This document shows, piece by piece, positions 49,009 to 59,421 of a DNA stretch of 64,000 nt. The stretch comes from a bacterium. GTDB lineage: Bacteria > Planctomycetota > Planctomycetia > Pirellulales > Pirellulaceae. Location: NCBI GenBank assembly GCA_030430075.1, contig JAUIGN010000047.1, positions 1 to 64,000 on the forward strand, read 5' to 3'. A program made the translations under genes and the position numbers. Below the pieces are notes generated by a model, which was given only the letters and a program-made list of their open reading frames with translations, did not search any database and had not been told where the DNA came from. Position 1 is the stretch's first letter. Each line of letters opens with the position of its first letter.

Positions 49009-50313
49009 CTAGGCCAACACCTCGGTCACCGGCAGGGTGCCAATGTCGGTCAAGGGGACCGGGCGGGAACCGACATGGTATTCCTTTTGCGGGTCGATCC
49101 CGAGCGCCTCGAAGATGGTTGCGAAAAGCTCGGCCGCACCGATTTCTCCGTCGGCCACGGTATGCCCATCCGGATCGGTCTTGCCGTACACGGACCCGCC
49201 CTGGATACCGCATCCGGTCAGGGAGGTGCTCCAGGCTTTGGCGAAGTGGTCGCGGCCCAGGCTGGCGTTGATGTTGGGTGTCCTGCCAAACTCGGAGAGC
49301 GTCACGACAAGCGTGCTTTCCAGCAGTCCGCGTGCCTTGAGATCGTCCAGGAGCGCAGCCATCACGTTGTCGAGTTCGGTAACGAGTTCCAGGTGCGTCT
49401 CGAAGTTCTGACCGTGGCTATCCCACCAGGCGCGTGAAATCTTGACGAACGGCGTCCCGGCTTCGATCAGCCGGCGGGCCACCAACGCTTGTTTTCCGAA
49501 CAGGGTCGGCCCATAGAGATCGCGGATCGCCTGCGGCTCGTCGGAGATATCGAACAGCTTTTCTCCGGCCATCAAGTTGCGCACACGAGCATACGCTTCG
49601 TCGTGGCTGCCGACGGCCCCTGTCTGCCGTTCGGCCGCGAAGCGTTGACTCAAAAGCGACCGCATCTCCGCTCGCCGCTGGTCCTCGGTCGCGGTGATCG
49701 CCGTCAAGCGAGAGAGGTTTTCCGGTTGGGCTTCGGTGGTCAGGAACATGGGTGCGAAGCGCGATCCGAGGAAGCCGGCCTGGCCGACCGCGTTGCCGCG
49801 GCCTTCGGTGGCGGTGTAATAGGTGACGTAGTCCGGTGCCAGGCTGCGGGGATCGCTGAGTTCCCGCGCGAGCATCGCGCCCAGATCGGGCAGCCGCAGG
49901 TTCGATTCGTCACGCCGCCCCAGGTGCATCAACCGGGCACCTCCGCCGTGATCGCCGATCTTCGTATTGAGTGAGCGAATGATCGCCGTGTGTTGCAATC
50001 GCTGCGACATTTTCGGCATCAGCTCGGAGATCTGAACGCCCGGCACATTCGTCTGGATCGCTCGAAACGGGCCGCCCGTGGGCCGTCCCGGTTTGGGGTC
50101 CCAGGTCTCCAGTTGACTTGCTCCGCCCGCCAACCAGAGCAAGATTACGCGGCGGTCATTGCGTTTGAGCGTGTCCGCCAGGGCTGGTTGCTGCAGGACG
50201 TCGAGCCCCGTCAGGTTCGCGGTCGCGGCCACGGCGCCGCCGAGCATCCCGCCCAGCAGGCCCCGCCGGCTGACGCCCGGGCTCGAGAACCGGTCGAAGA
50301 GTTCTTGTGACAT
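49009..50313 (-). CDS. DUF1501 family protein, second locus
   Basis: This 434-residue exported protein has an N-terminal twin-Arg region (SSPGVSRRGLLGGMLGGAVA, a Tat signal). DUF1501 motifs are RRVILLWLAGGASQLETWDP, KIGDHGGGARLMHLG, FVKISRAWWDSHGQNFETH and VVTLSEFGRTPNINASLGRD, ending with GDVK-like VPLTDIGTLPVTEVL. It follows the DUF1549/1553 gene after 67 bases. It is distinct from, and shorter than, the DUF1501 protein at 40505-41977. Confidence 0.92.
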   Translation of the reverse strand: MSQELFDRFSSPGVSRRGLLGGMLGGAVAATANLTGLDVLQQPALADTLKRNDRRVILLWLAGGASQLETWDPKPGRPTGGPFRAIQTNVPGVQISELMPKMSQRLQHTAIIRSLNTKIGDHGGGARLMHLGRRDESNLRLPDLGAMLARELSDPRSLAPDYVTYYTATEGRGNAVGQAGFLGSRFAPMFLTTEAQPENLSRLTAITATEDQRRAEMRSLLSQRFAAERQTGAVGSHDEAYARVRNLMAGEKLFDISDEPQAIRDLYGPTLFGKQALVARRLIEAGTPFVKISRAWWDSHGQNFETHLELVTELDNVMAALLDDLKARGLLESTLVVTLSEFGRTPNINASLGRDHFAKAWSTSLTGCGIQGGSVYGKTDPDGHTVADGEIGAAELFATIFEALGIDPQKEYHVGSRPVPLTDIGTLPVTEVLA

Positions 50314-50380
50314 GACGATCGTCTCCCAGGAATACGGCTCCCCGCCGCAGCGGTTGGGCGGCGGGCCGGAGTCGTGACGG

Positions 50381-51997
50381 TCAATAATTGAAACGCAGTT
50401 CGCTGCTGGTTAGCAAGGACCATACTAACTGACGGCTGGCGGTGAGCCGATCGTCGCCCTGTCCGACAAAGAAGTCGGTCAAGAGCCGGCGTTCGTCCTC
50501 CGTCAACTCGCGGGTCAGCACGTTCCAGGCCGCCGTTTCTACCGCGCGCTGTGGTTCGTCGAGCGTCTTCAAGTCGCCCACCAGAGAATCACCTGCGTCG
50601 CGCAGCAGTTCGTTCGTGACCTTTTCGTTGTTGCTCAGCATCAGGGCCTCGGTCACGCTGACCTGAAAGTTTTCGCCCGGCTGGTCGAATTGATTGGCCA
50701 GGCTGCGGGCTCCGTTCTCCACCGACGCAATGCGTGACGTGACCTCGTCGCCGGAGACGTCACCCGAAAAACGGGCCGGCGACCGGACCGCCAGCCGCAG
50801 TGAGGTTGCATACTGATGTGGTGTGAGCGGACGTACTGCGGCGACGGCAAACAGGTCCGGTCGCGGACGAGCGTCGCCTGCCCAGCGGCTGGTGCGGGCA
50901 TAGGCATCGCTGAGCACCAGGCCGCGGACAAGCCGAGTCAGATCGTAGTCGTGGTTTTGCAGATCCCGGGCCAGCCACTGCAGCAGTTGCGGATGACTGG
51001 GTTCGTTCTCCGGGTGCATCTGGTCGATCGGCATCACCAGCCCGTGGCCGAACAGGCGATACCACAGACGATTGACAATGGCCCGCGAAAAGTACTCGCG
51101 GTCAGCAGCTTGCAGGCCGGCTTCCGCCAATTGAGCTCGGCGGCTGTACTTGGGGGGCGGGGGCGGCTGCTTGTCCTTCTTGAGTTTCTCCAGCAACTCT
51201 TTTTCTTTCTTCTTCTCCTCTGCCGTCGGCTCCGCGGACTCCGGCTCGTCAACGATCGCTCCACTCAGCAACATCGGTTTGGCTGTCTTTTCATCGCCGT
51301 CGGTTGTCTTGAATTTGACCACGCCGTAGTCACGTTCACCAATGAAGTCGCCATTCTCGAACGTGCGGCTGAAGAAAGACTTCATGCCGTAGAAATGATC
51401 CTGGGTCCATTCGGCGACCAACGGATGGTCGTGGCATTTCGCACAACTGACATTAACCCCGAAGAACATGACGCTCACATCGTTGGCCAGCTTGTCTGCA
51501 TCCTTGGCCCGCCGTTTGACGAACTCGGCGGCCGCCTTCGCCTCCGACAGCTGGTCGGCGATCACGACCTCGCGAAATATCTGATCCCAGCCGCGACCTT
51601 CTTGGAAGGCGGTGAGCAAGTAGTCACGCAGGCTGGCATTCATGTCGGCCATCAGGAATGCGTCAAACTCGTTGGCCTGGTGCCTGGCGTAGGCGTCCGA
51701 ATCGATCAACCGCTCGACCAGCCCCGCTTTCTTCTCCGGATCCGTCGATGCCACGTAGGACTGGGCCTCGGCGGCCGTGGGAATCCGGCCGGCTAGATCG
51801 AGGGTCAGCCGGCGAATGATCGTTGCATCGTCAGCGGCGGCTGCGGGTTCGACTTTTGCGTCGCGAAGTTTTTGTGAGACATAGTGGTCGACGACCTCCG
51901 CCAGCGGGCGATCGGCTGGAAGCAATTCACTGGCCTTCGAGAAACCAGGCACCACCAAAGGGAAGAGAATCACCGTGACCAGAGCAAGGCGCGTCAT
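50381..51997 (-). CDS. DUF1549/DUF1553 protein without the PSCyt1 domain
   Basis: This 538-residue protein has a signal peptide (MTRLALVTVILFPLVVPGFS). DUF1549 spans about residues 30-230 (LTLDLAGRIPT, then the heme-like CAKCHDHPLVAEW). A Glu/Lys/Pro-rich charged linker lies around residue 255-290 (EEKKKEKELLEKLKKDKQPP). DUF1553 spans about 300-530 (IVNRLWYRLFGHGLVMPI, LVLSDAYARTSRW, EALMLSNNEKV). It is smaller than the homologue at 37271 and lacks the N-terminal PSCyt1 heme domain. That function may be supplied by the large cytochrome gene upstream. Confidence 0.92.
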   Translation of the reverse strand: MTRLALVTVILFPLVVPGFSKASELLPADRPLAEVVDHYVSQKLRDAKVEPAAAADDATIIRRLTLDLAGRIPTAAEAQSYVASTDPEKKAGLVERLIDSDAYARHQANEFDAFLMADMNASLRDYLLTAFQEGRGWDQIFREVVIADQLSEAKAAAEFVKRRAKDADKLANDVSVMFFGVNVSCAKCHDHPLVAEWTQDHFYGMKSFFSRTFENGDFIGERDYGVVKFKTTDGDEKTAKPMLLSGAIVDEPESAEPTAEEKKKEKELLEKLKKDKQPPPPPKYSRRAQLAEAGLQAADREYFSRAIVNRLWYRLFGHGLVMPIDQMHPENEPSHPQLLQWLARDLQNHDYDLTRLVRGLVLSDAYARTSRWAGDARPRPDLFAVAAVRPLTPHQYATSLRLAVRSPARFSGDVSGDEVTSRIASVENGARSLANQFDQPGENFQVSVTEALMLSNNEKVTNELLRDAGDSLVGDLKTLDEPQRAVETAAWNVLTRELTEDERRLLTDFFVGQGDDRLTASRQLVWSLLTSSELRFNY

Positions 51998-52547
51998 CTG
52001 CAGGCATCCGCAAGGTGTGAAGTGGATGTTGGCGTGCTATTGACGGCTGCGCGGCAAATGAGCCTTAGGCAAGCAACGCGCGGCCGTATATTTGCGGACT
52101 CCCGTTGGTCGTCCTGGTCCATTCGCTGCGCAAGTATCAATAGAAGGCGGGCAGCCACCCAGGGGGCTGTCCCGTGAGGCTGGGGAGGAACGCAGCAGGG
52201 GAGATCACCAGCGGCGACACGCCAGCGAATCCTGCGATCCACCGGACGCGGCAGCCACGCATCCTACCCGCGGCATTCCAGTTCGAATGATAGTGGAATT
52301 GGGGCCGGAAATCCAGCGCAACGTCGCAGGAATGACCCGGTTGGGCGGTTAAGCAAAGCCGTACCTGGTCTTTGAACGATGGCCTCATCGTTGCGACGAG
52401 AGAAGCCCGGCCAATCATCCCAACGGCGACCAATTTCTCCACCAGCCGGGCCGCATGGTGTCATGCACGGCGAGACCGACACGCTCTGGAATACTTGTCG
52501 ACGGGTTGCGGAGGCCCGCAGCCTATCCTGCGTTGTGCCGACCAACG
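51998..52547. other. Intergenic region with possible structured RNA, no gene called
   Basis: No convincing gene is seen on either strand. Around 52150-52220 the plus strand can form CAGCC-8 nt-GGCTG and TCCC/GGGGA stems around GTGAGGCTGGGGAGGAACGCAGC, which recalls an SRP-RNA tip but lacks the conserved GGAAGGAAGCAGC. The promoter for the DUF1549/1553 gene should lie close to 52000-52050. Confidence 0.35.
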
Positions 52548-55500
52548 TTATTCGGCGGCGAAGACCGGGTCCCGAGGGTTGCCGCGGGAGAGCAGATACG
52601 CGTATAGATCCAATACCTCTTCACGGTTCAAGGTATTGAGCAAGTCCTTCGGCATGAGTGAGAGGGGTGAAGGCGCGACCGACTCGACGTCCGCCTTAGG
52701 TACCTGGACCACCTGGTTGGCGTCCTCCGGGTCGATCAGGATTGTGAGCTGACCGTCGGTGTCGCCTGCCAGCCGGCCGGTGTGGACCTTGCCGCTGGTG
52801 GTGACGACGATCGAGGCCCGATACTGGTCCGAGATCACCTTGCTGGGATCGACAATCGATTCGCTCAAATCACGCGGACTAAAGCGGCCCGCCACGTTCG
52901 TCAGGTCGGGCCCCGTCGCCCCGCCTTGCCCGTCAAACCGATGGCAGATGACACAACGGGCTGCGGCGAATGTCTTTCGGCCGTTCTCAAAGCTGCGGCC
53001 CTGCAGGCCGGACTGGCTGACGTCGACAAGTTCGCTCAACGTCCACGCGAGACCGGGACCGGCCGGTTTGGGGAGCGCGTCGGCCTGGATTGCCGCCGGG
53101 GCCGACTCCGATTCCAGCAGCTTGCGCTCGGCGTCGGAGGCATTGGCGAGGGCGTCTTTGCGGATGTTATCGATGAAGCCCTGGTAGCTGGCGCCGCCGC
53201 TCCGCGTCCTGGCCTGGGCCAGCCAGGCCAGGTACTGACGCCGTTGCTCCAACGTCCAACCGTAACGCACATTGCGCAATGAAAAGGCATAGTGCAGCTT
53301 CTGTTGTTCCGGCTGATTCTCCAGCATCTTGGCGATCGTCCCGCCATAGCCCCGATTCCGGGACAGCAATTGTGAAGTCGCCAGTTGTGTTTGCGTCGAC
53401 TTCTCGCGAAGCAGGTCGAGCGTCTTGGTGACGACGGTCGGCGAGTTGAGGTAGACGAGCATCTTGCAGAGTTCGCGGTTGAGCGGCGCCGATTTGGCCG
53501 GGTAGAACGCATCCAGCTTGCGTGCCAACTCCGCCGCCGTCTCCCGGTCCGCCGGCTGCAAGCGAATGAAGACCAGCGACCACGCGCGGAGCAAGTCGAG
53601 CTGTTGCGATGTGCTGAGCTTGGCAACGTCAATCCGATCCAAGGCGGCGAGCAGTTCGGGCTGGGACGATTCAGAGCCCTGGCGTGCCAGGCCGATTGCT
53701 GCCTGGATCGTCGTCATCGGATCCTCGCTGGTCACCGCCCGCTGACTCCAGACCGCGACCGGTTGGTGTTCCAGGGCGACGCGTGCCGAATAGCGAATCC
53801 AGCGATCCGGGTGCGCCAGGTGGGGCCAAATGAAGTCGACGGCGGCCGCCGGGTCTGCAGCCTTTCGCTGCAAGGCCTCGAGCTCCCTGCGCAGGGAACG
53901 CAGTCCGGCTTGCGACGTGTCGCGGGCATCCACCGGGCTCGTTTTCGCGTCACCCCGATACGTGACTCGGTACAGTTCGGACTGTGAACCTCGACCGCCA
54001 ATCGTGAAGTACATCGCGCCGTCGCTGCCGATCACGACATCGGTCAGCGGCAGCGGCGTCCGGGAAAGAAATTCTTCGCGGGTCGCCGTGTAGCCGGCGC
54101 CTTTCGGCTGCAGATGAACGGCGTACATCGTGCCGAACGTCCAATCGCAGAGGTAGAGGGCTCGCTGGTACCGGGCGGGAAAACGGCTGCCGTAACCGAA
54201 GCTGGCACCGACGGGTGACCCCGGACCGATGTCGATCAGCGGAGGGAGACTGTCAGCGAAGTAGGTCGGCCATTTCCCGCTGCCGCTCCGCCAGCCAAAC
54301 TCACTTCCACTGGTCGCATGAACGACCCGTGTGGGCCGGTACCAGGGCATGCCCATGTCCCACTCCATGTCAGCATCGTAGGCGAACAACTCGCCGTCCG
54401 CGTTGAAGTCCATGTCATAGGGGTTGCGATAGCCGCTGCTGAAGATCTCCCAGTCCTGGCCGTCCGGATCGGTCTTGGCGATCCAGCCGCCGGGGGCGAG
54501 CCGTCCTCGCGCGTGCCCCCGCGCATCCCACTGGCGCGGCAGGAGCAGGTCCTCCTGCCAGTTGGACGGCAGCCGGCTGGCGGAAAAGTTGGCCGGAGGA
54601 TTGGTATGATTGCCGGCGATCAAGTAAATCGATTCTCCGTCGGGCGACAGTCGCAAGGCGTGCGGTCCGTGCTCGCCACCACCTGCCAGAGATTTCAGTC
54701 GTGTCACTTCGTCGAACTGGTCATCGCCATTGGTGTCGCGGAGTCGATAGAGGCCGCTGCCGGGACCTCCGTTGACGGAAACGTAAAGGCTGTCGAAGGC
54801 GTAGAGCAATCCTTGGGCGGATGTCATCTTCACCGCCAGCTTCTCGACGCGGGTTTCGCCCGGGCCGTCAACCGGGGGCGGCGTGATGCGGAACAGCCCC
54901 TGGCCACCCTGGTCGCTGGCGATCAAGCGACCTCGATCGTCGGTGGTCAGGCAGACCCACGAGCCCTGAGACGCTTTGGGGACCGTGTAGAGCAATTCGA
55001 CCTGGAAGCCGGGCAGCAGATGAAAGATGCCCCGCTCCACGGTGCCCCGCCCACGCGACTCGGCAAACACGTCCCCCCAGGGACCGACGCCCATCTTGCC
55101 AAGGGTGCGCACCGGTTGCCAGGTCTCCGCCGTGGCGCTGGACGCCGCTTGCCACGACGTGTCGCTGACGACGTAGTCGGTCATGTCCTCCGCACGCTTG
55201 TCCGGTTCGTTCTTGTCGGCCGACTTCTTGTCCGCCGGCCCGCGACGGCTCAGGGCCAGCTTCAGCGCGAACGCGGCCACGCCGCCGGCGTTGCCAACCC
55301 GGGCTGTGATGACATTCTTTCCACGTTGCAGGTGTTGGCTGACATTGACGCGGACGGGATCTTCCCAGGAGTCGCTCTGGGCGACCTGCTGCCCGTTGAT
55401 CTGGACGGTCATCCGGTTGTCGCCGGTCGCTTGCAGCCAGCCGGTCGTGGCATCGCTGGTGAATTCCTTGCGCAGCACGTAGTCGGTTTGGGGATCGGCG

Positions 55501-55721
55501 CCCCAGATCCAGGTGGGTTTCGGGCCACCCCGGAGCCGGTCGGCCGATTTGGTCGTTGCCGGGGCCGCTGCCGGTTCGATGTCATGGCGGAGTCGCGAGG
55601 GCGCAACGGTCGGTGCCTGTGTCGAAACCTCCGCGGCGCCGAGGTGCGGGGATTGATGCGTCGCGAGCAGCAGGGTCAATGATGCCAGCAAGCGGATTGG
55701 GCCGAATTGAAACAACTTCAC
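52548..55721 (-). CDS. PVC-type dehydrogenase-cytochrome fusion with HEAT repeats
   Basis: The start is placed at a GTG at 55721, which gives a signal peptide (VKLFQFGPIRLLASLTLLLA); the open frame continues upstream to 55874 with less protein-like sequence. The product has about 1057 residues. Order: a sugar-binding-like beta domain (PTWIWGADPQTDYVLRKEFT..., about 80-200), the PVC beta-propeller (FQVELLYTVP, LFRITPPPVDGPG, GYRNPYDMDFNADGELFAYD, about 230-600), HEAT-like repeats (about 630-890) and the C-terminal heme domain (ARCVICHRFDGQGGATGPDL, CxxCH at about residue 925). It is a complete version of the protein split over 30708-33938. Confidence 0.9.
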   Translation of the reverse strand: MKLFQFGPIRLLASLTLLLATHQSPHLGAAEVSTQAPTVAPSRLRHDIEPAAAPATTKSADRLRGGPKPTWIWGADPQTDYVLRKEFTSDATTGWLQATGDNRMTVQINGQQVAQSDSWEDPVRVNVSQHLQRGKNVITARVGNAGGVAAFALKLALSRRGPADKKSADKNEPDKRAEDMTDYVVSDTSWQAASSATAETWQPVRTLGKMGVGPWGDVFAESRGRGTVERGIFHLLPGFQVELLYTVPKASQGSWVCLTTDDRGRLIASDQGGQGLFRITPPPVDGPGETRVEKLAVKMTSAQGLLYAFDSLYVSVNGGPGSGLYRLRDTNGDDQFDEVTRLKSLAGGGEHGPHALRLSPDGESIYLIAGNHTNPPANFSASRLPSNWQEDLLLPRQWDARGHARGRLAPGGWIAKTDPDGQDWEIFSSGYRNPYDMDFNADGELFAYDADMEWDMGMPWYRPTRVVHATSGSEFGWRSGSGKWPTYFADSLPPLIDIGPGSPVGASFGYGSRFPARYQRALYLCDWTFGTMYAVHLQPKGAGYTATREEFLSRTPLPLTDVVIGSDGAMYFTIGGRGSQSELYRVTYRGDAKTSPVDARDTSQAGLRSLRRELEALQRKAADPAAAVDFIWPHLAHPDRWIRYSARVALEHQPVAVWSQRAVTSEDPMTTIQAAIGLARQGSESSQPELLAALDRIDVAKLSTSQQLDLLRAWSLVFIRLQPADRETAAELARKLDAFYPAKSAPLNRELCKMLVYLNSPTVVTKTLDLLREKSTQTQLATSQLLSRNRGYGGTIAKMLENQPEQQKLHYAFSLRNVRYGWTLEQRRQYLAWLAQARTRSGGASYQGFIDNIRKDALANASDAERKLLESESAPAAIQADALPKPAGPGLAWTLSELVDVSQSGLQGRSFENGRKTFAAARCVICHRFDGQGGATGPDLTNVAGRFSPRDLSESIVDPSKVISDQYRASIVVTTSGKVHTGRLAGDTDGQLTILIDPEDANQVVQVPKADVESVAPSPLSLMPKDLLNTLNREEVLDLYAYLLSRGNPRDPVFAAE

Positions 55722-55962
55722 GGGTTGACTCTCGGGTTGGTGGGACAGAGGGGGGGGAAGGTCGGGCTTCCGGTCGTTACTCAGTTTACCAGCGCCGGCC
55801 GCTTCAGAATGCGGGGAATCCAAACGGTGGCGAACATGGCCATGCGAAAGATCACAAGCGGACCGCAAGTTCATTTTAACCGGTCATGGGCGATTCGAGG
55901 GCGCCCCGCTATGATATCCCGTTTCGCCGGTATGGTGACGCCCCTCGATTGAGGCCGGAAAC

Positions 55963-56688
55963 ATGGATGTGATCGAAGTCTCGGGTCTGACCAAGCAGTT
56001 TGGCGAGGGGGATGCGTTGACCGATGTGCTCCGCGGGATCGATCTGACGATCGCTCAGGGAGAGTTGGTCGCTATCATGGGGCCGTCAGGATCGGGCAAG
56101 AGCACACTGCTTTCGATGCTGGGCGGAATTGATGTTCCCTCGACAGGGCGCGTGGTCGTTGAGGGCACGGACCTGGATAGCCTGACGGACGACCAGCGCA
56201 CGTTGTTACGTCGCAAGCGGGTTGGCGTGATTTTCCAGGCCTTCAACCTGTTGCCCACGTTGTCGGCCATCGAAAACGTGTCGCTGCCGTTGGAGCTCGA
56301 CGGCGTGTCGTCTGCCGAGGCGGAACGTCGGGCGACGGCCGCCTTGGAGCAGGTCGAAATGCTGCCGCGGCGGGACCATATTCCGAGCAAGCTCTCGGGC
56401 GGTGAACAGCAGCGGGTGGCGATCGCTCGGGCCTTGGCGATCGAACCCGCCCTCTTGCTGGCGGACGAACCGACCGGCAATCTGGATAGTCAGCAAAGTG
56501 CCCTCGTTTCCAACCTGCTGCTCAGGTTGGTGGTCGAACACGGGCACACCATTGTGATGGTGACGCACGATCCCAACGTGGCTCAGATTGCCCATCGCAT
56601 CGTCTACTTGCGGGATGGTCGCGTCGAAAGTGACCGACGGCAGGAGCCTCAACCGCTGGACGGCAGCGGGCGGACGGAGGGGGCGTGA
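55963..56688 (+). CDS. ABC transporter ATP-binding protein (LolD/MacB type)
   Basis: This is a 241-residue ATPase. It has Walker A GPSGSGKSTLLSM, the Q-loop VIFQAFNLLPTLSA, the signature LSGGEQQRVAIARAL, Walker B ALLLADEPTGNLD and the switch His in VMVTHDP. The Leu-Pro-Thr after the Q-loop is characteristic of the lipoprotein-release/macrolide-export branch. It starts 241 bases from the divergent dehydrogenase gene, and its permease partner begins 3 bases after its stop. Confidence 0.94.
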   Translation: MDVIEVSGLTKQFGEGDALTDVLRGIDLTIAQGELVAIMGPSGSGKSTLLSMLGGIDVPSTGRVVVEGTDLDSLTDDQRTLLRRKRVGVIFQAFNLLPTLSAIENVSLPLELDGVSSAEAERRATAALEQVEMLPRRDHIPSKLSGGEQQRVAIARALAIEPALLLADEPTGNLDSQQSALVSNLLLRLVVEHGHTIVMVTHDPNVAQIAHRIVYLRDGRVESDRRQEPQPLDGSGRTEGA

Positions 56689-56691
56689 CGC

Positions 56692-59199
56692 ATGGCGCTG
56701 CTCAAATTCAGTTTTCGTGAATTGCTGAACCGGCCGCTGCGAGCCGTGCTCACGATCCTCAGTATCGTCATTGGCGTGGCGGCGGTCGTATCGGTCATGC
56801 TGGCGACCGATGCCACGCGCCAGGCACAGCGGGACATGTTTTTGGCGGTTTCCGGGCGCGCGGCGCTGGAGGTGATTGCCGAAGGAGGTGGCAGCTTCGA
56901 CCAGCGCGTCCTGGCCGAATTTCGAGAGATCGAAGGGATGCAGGCCGTGCCGTCGCTGCGCCGCTACACGATCCTCTATGCACCGTCCACAAAAGTCCGC
57001 GTGCAACTGCTGGGGATCGATCCGGAACGGGATCGGCTGGTACACGACTTTCGGATGGTGGCGGGGCGGAGCGTCGATCGCGGAACGGGCGTTGTGATGG
57101 ACGCCAGTTTCGCCCGTTCGCTGGAGGTCGGCGTCGGCGACGAGGTCAAATTGCTGACCAGAATCGGGCTCAAGACGTCGGAGGTGATCGGGTTGGTCGA
57201 GCCGCGTGGCGGATCGGCGGTGGCCCAGGGCGGATTGGTTTACACGTCGCTCTCGCGAGCCCAAAGTCGCTTTCGGTCGAAGGGGCGAATCGATTCCGTG
57301 CAGATCGTGGTCGACGACACGCACGATGTCGAGACGGTCCGCGCCCAAGTCGCGGCCCGTCTGCCGGTCGGGCTAACGGTCCGGGAGCCGATCACGCGCA
57401 GCCAGCTTGCTGATTCCACGACGCTTGGCACCGAGCAAGGATTGATGCTGGCGACCGCTTTTGCTTTGGTAATCGCCGCCTTCATTATTTACAACACGTT
57501 TCAAATGAACGTGGGCGAACGCCGCCGACAATTGGGAATTCTGCGCGCGATTGGGACCACGCGACGACAGGTTCTTCGGCTGGTCCTCCGCGAAGGGCTG
57601 GTGATGGGCGTCGTCGGAACGGTCGCCGGCGGAGCCGTCGGGGTGGCGGGTGCTCGGCTGCTGGCCAGCGGCACGGGCCAGTTGCTTCAAATTGCGATCC
57701 CGCCACCGGAGATGTCTGCGATTCCCTTTGCCATGGGGGCCCTGTTCGGGATCGGCATTTCGCTTGCTGGCGCCTATTTTCCAGCGCGGCGCGCCAGCCG
57801 GTTAGAGCCGTCGGAAGCGATGCGGGTGGTGGCCGAGGGAGAAATCGAGGCCCCCCGGCTGTGGTCCACGCTGCTTGGCCTGGCGGTCATGGCCCTGGGC
57901 GCGACCGCCCTGGTCGGCTGTCGGTTCGGCTGGCTGCCGGTACGCTACATCGTCCCTTCGACGATCGTCATTCTGCTGGGGTGTGTCCTGCTGTTGCCCG
58001 TGTTGCTCGCCCCGCTCGCCGCGGCCGTCGTCACGGTGCTCCGTCCGCTGCTGGGAGTCGAAGGGAAATTGGCACGGCGGCAACTGTTACGGAACCGGGG
58101 TCGAACGGCGATGACGATCGGCGTGCTGTTTGTCGCGGCAAGTACGGGCGTCGGCATGGCGAACACGATCGTCGACAATGTGCGTGACGTGAATCAATGG
58201 TATCGAGCGGCAGTGGTCGGCGACTTTTTTCTTCGCGCGGCGATGCCCGATATGGCGACCGGCGAGGCAGCCGACATGCCCGCGGGTTTGGATGCTTCGA
58301 TTCGAGCGGTCGACGGCGTCACCGGACTGGATACGATGCGTTTCGTCCGCGCGGATTCGGGCGACCAGTCGGTGGTGGTAGTGATTCGTCAGTTTACCTC
58401 GGACGACCAGGTCTACTTTGACCTGGTCGACGGCGATGCCGCAGAGGTTCTCCGCGAGTTGCCGAACGGTGCCGTGGTGATCGGGACGGTCTTGGCCGAA
58501 CGAACGGGGCTCGGCCGCGGAGACCAGGTCTCCCTCGAGACGCGCGAGGGAACGCGCCAACTCCCGATTGTCGGGACGGCCAACGATTACATCGCCGGGG
58601 GCCTGACGATTTACATGCAACGCCAGGTGGCGGAACGGCTGCTGGCCGTCGAAGGCGTTGACGCCTACATCATCCAAGCCGACGATTCGAAGCTGGAGGC
58701 GGTCGGGGCGTCGCTGGAACGACTCAGCCGCGAGCACGGCCTGTTGTTGCAATCGTACGCCGACCTCGTGGCGTTCATCAACGCAATGATGAACGGAGTG
58801 ATCGGCAGCCTGTGGGCCTTGCTCGCCCTGGGCTTCGTGATTGCCGCTTTCGGGATGGTCAATACGCTGGCCATGAACATTCTGGAACAGACCCGCCAGC
58901 TTGGCATGTTGCGTGTCGTGGCCATGACGCGTTGGCAGGTCCGCAAGACGATCCTCGCCCAGGCGTTGATCATGGGGTTGATCGGCCTGTTGCCGGGCAC
59001 GCTGATCGGAGTCGGCGTGGCGTACGCGATCAACCTCGCCACGCTGCCGGCAACCGGGCGAGCCGTGACGTTTGTCTTTCGACCCGAACTGGTCGCGGGC
59101 AGCTTCTGTGCGGCCCTGGTGATCGTGCTCTTGGCGGCCTGGTTGCCGGCCGAACGGGCGGCGCGGTTGAAGCTGGTCAGTGCGTTGCAGTACGAATGA
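56692..59199 (+). CDS. ABC transporter permease with two FtsX modules
   Basis: This 835-residue permease pairs with the preceding ATPase. It has an N-terminal helix (LTILSIVIGVAAVVSVMLAT), a periplasmic MacB-like domain (about 45-240), and a first FtsX block from about residue 250 (FALVIAAFIIYNTFQMN, then LGILRAIGTTRRQVLRLVL). Helices in the middle (about 405-450) are followed by a second periplasmic domain (about 485-690) and a second FtsX block from about 705 (LGFVIAAFGMVNTLAMN, LGMLRVVAMTRWQVRKTIL). The duplicated layout is that of eight-helix export permeases. Substrate unknown; outward transport of a lipid-like or cell-wall compound is likely. Confidence 0.92.
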   Translation: MALLKFSFRELLNRPLRAVLTILSIVIGVAAVVSVMLATDATRQAQRDMFLAVSGRAALEVIAEGGGSFDQRVLAEFREIEGMQAVPSLRRYTILYAPSTKVRVQLLGIDPERDRLVHDFRMVAGRSVDRGTGVVMDASFARSLEVGVGDEVKLLTRIGLKTSEVIGLVEPRGGSAVAQGGLVYTSLSRAQSRFRSKGRIDSVQIVVDDTHDVETVRAQVAARLPVGLTVREPITRSQLADSTTLGTEQGLMLATAFALVIAAFIIYNTFQMNVGERRRQLGILRAIGTTRRQVLRLVLREGLVMGVVGTVAGGAVGVAGARLLASGTGQLLQIAIPPPEMSAIPFAMGALFGIGISLAGAYFPARRASRLEPSEAMRVVAEGEIEAPRLWSTLLGLAVMALGATALVGCRFGWLPVRYIVPSTIVILLGCVLLLPVLLAPLAAAVVTVLRPLLGVEGKLARRQLLRNRGRTAMTIGVLFVAASTGVGMANTIVDNVRDVNQWYRAAVVGDFFLRAAMPDMATGEAADMPAGLDASIRAVDGVTGLDTMRFVRADSGDQSVVVVIRQFTSDDQVYFDLVDGDAAEVLRELPNGAVVIGTVLAERTGLGRGDQVSLETREGTRQLPIVGTANDYIAGGLTIYMQRQVAERLLAVEGVDAYIIQADDSKLEAVGASLERLSREHGLLLQSYADLVAFINAMMNGVIGSLWALLALGFVIAAFGMVNTLAMNILEQTRQLGMLRVVAMTRWQVRKTILAQALIMGLIGLLPGTLIGVGVAYAINLATLPATGRAVTFVFRPELVAGSFCAALVIVLLAAWLPAERAARLKLVSALQYE

Positions 59200-59421
59200 C
59201 CCTGGTGAGCGCGATGCGCGATGCCGTCGGCGGGGTGGACGCGGGCACGGTTGTCAGCGGAACGCCGGTGCGCGATGCCCAACCGGGCTGCCCAACCGGG
59301 GTGCGTCTTGCAGCGGATCACCCACGGCGTGGCGGAAAACGCTGGCCGGCGCAAGTGAATTGCCGCGGAAGGTTGCCCATTGGCCGCGTTTGCCGCGCTG
59401 TCCGGTTGCGGAGCGGCCGGG

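Noticed and set aside
52150..52230. Possible small SRP RNA (plus strand) around GTGAGGCTGGGGAGGAACGCAGC
   Set aside because: The stem layout is suggestive, but the almost invariant CAGG...GGAAGGAAGCAGC core is not present, so I do not call it an SRP RNA.
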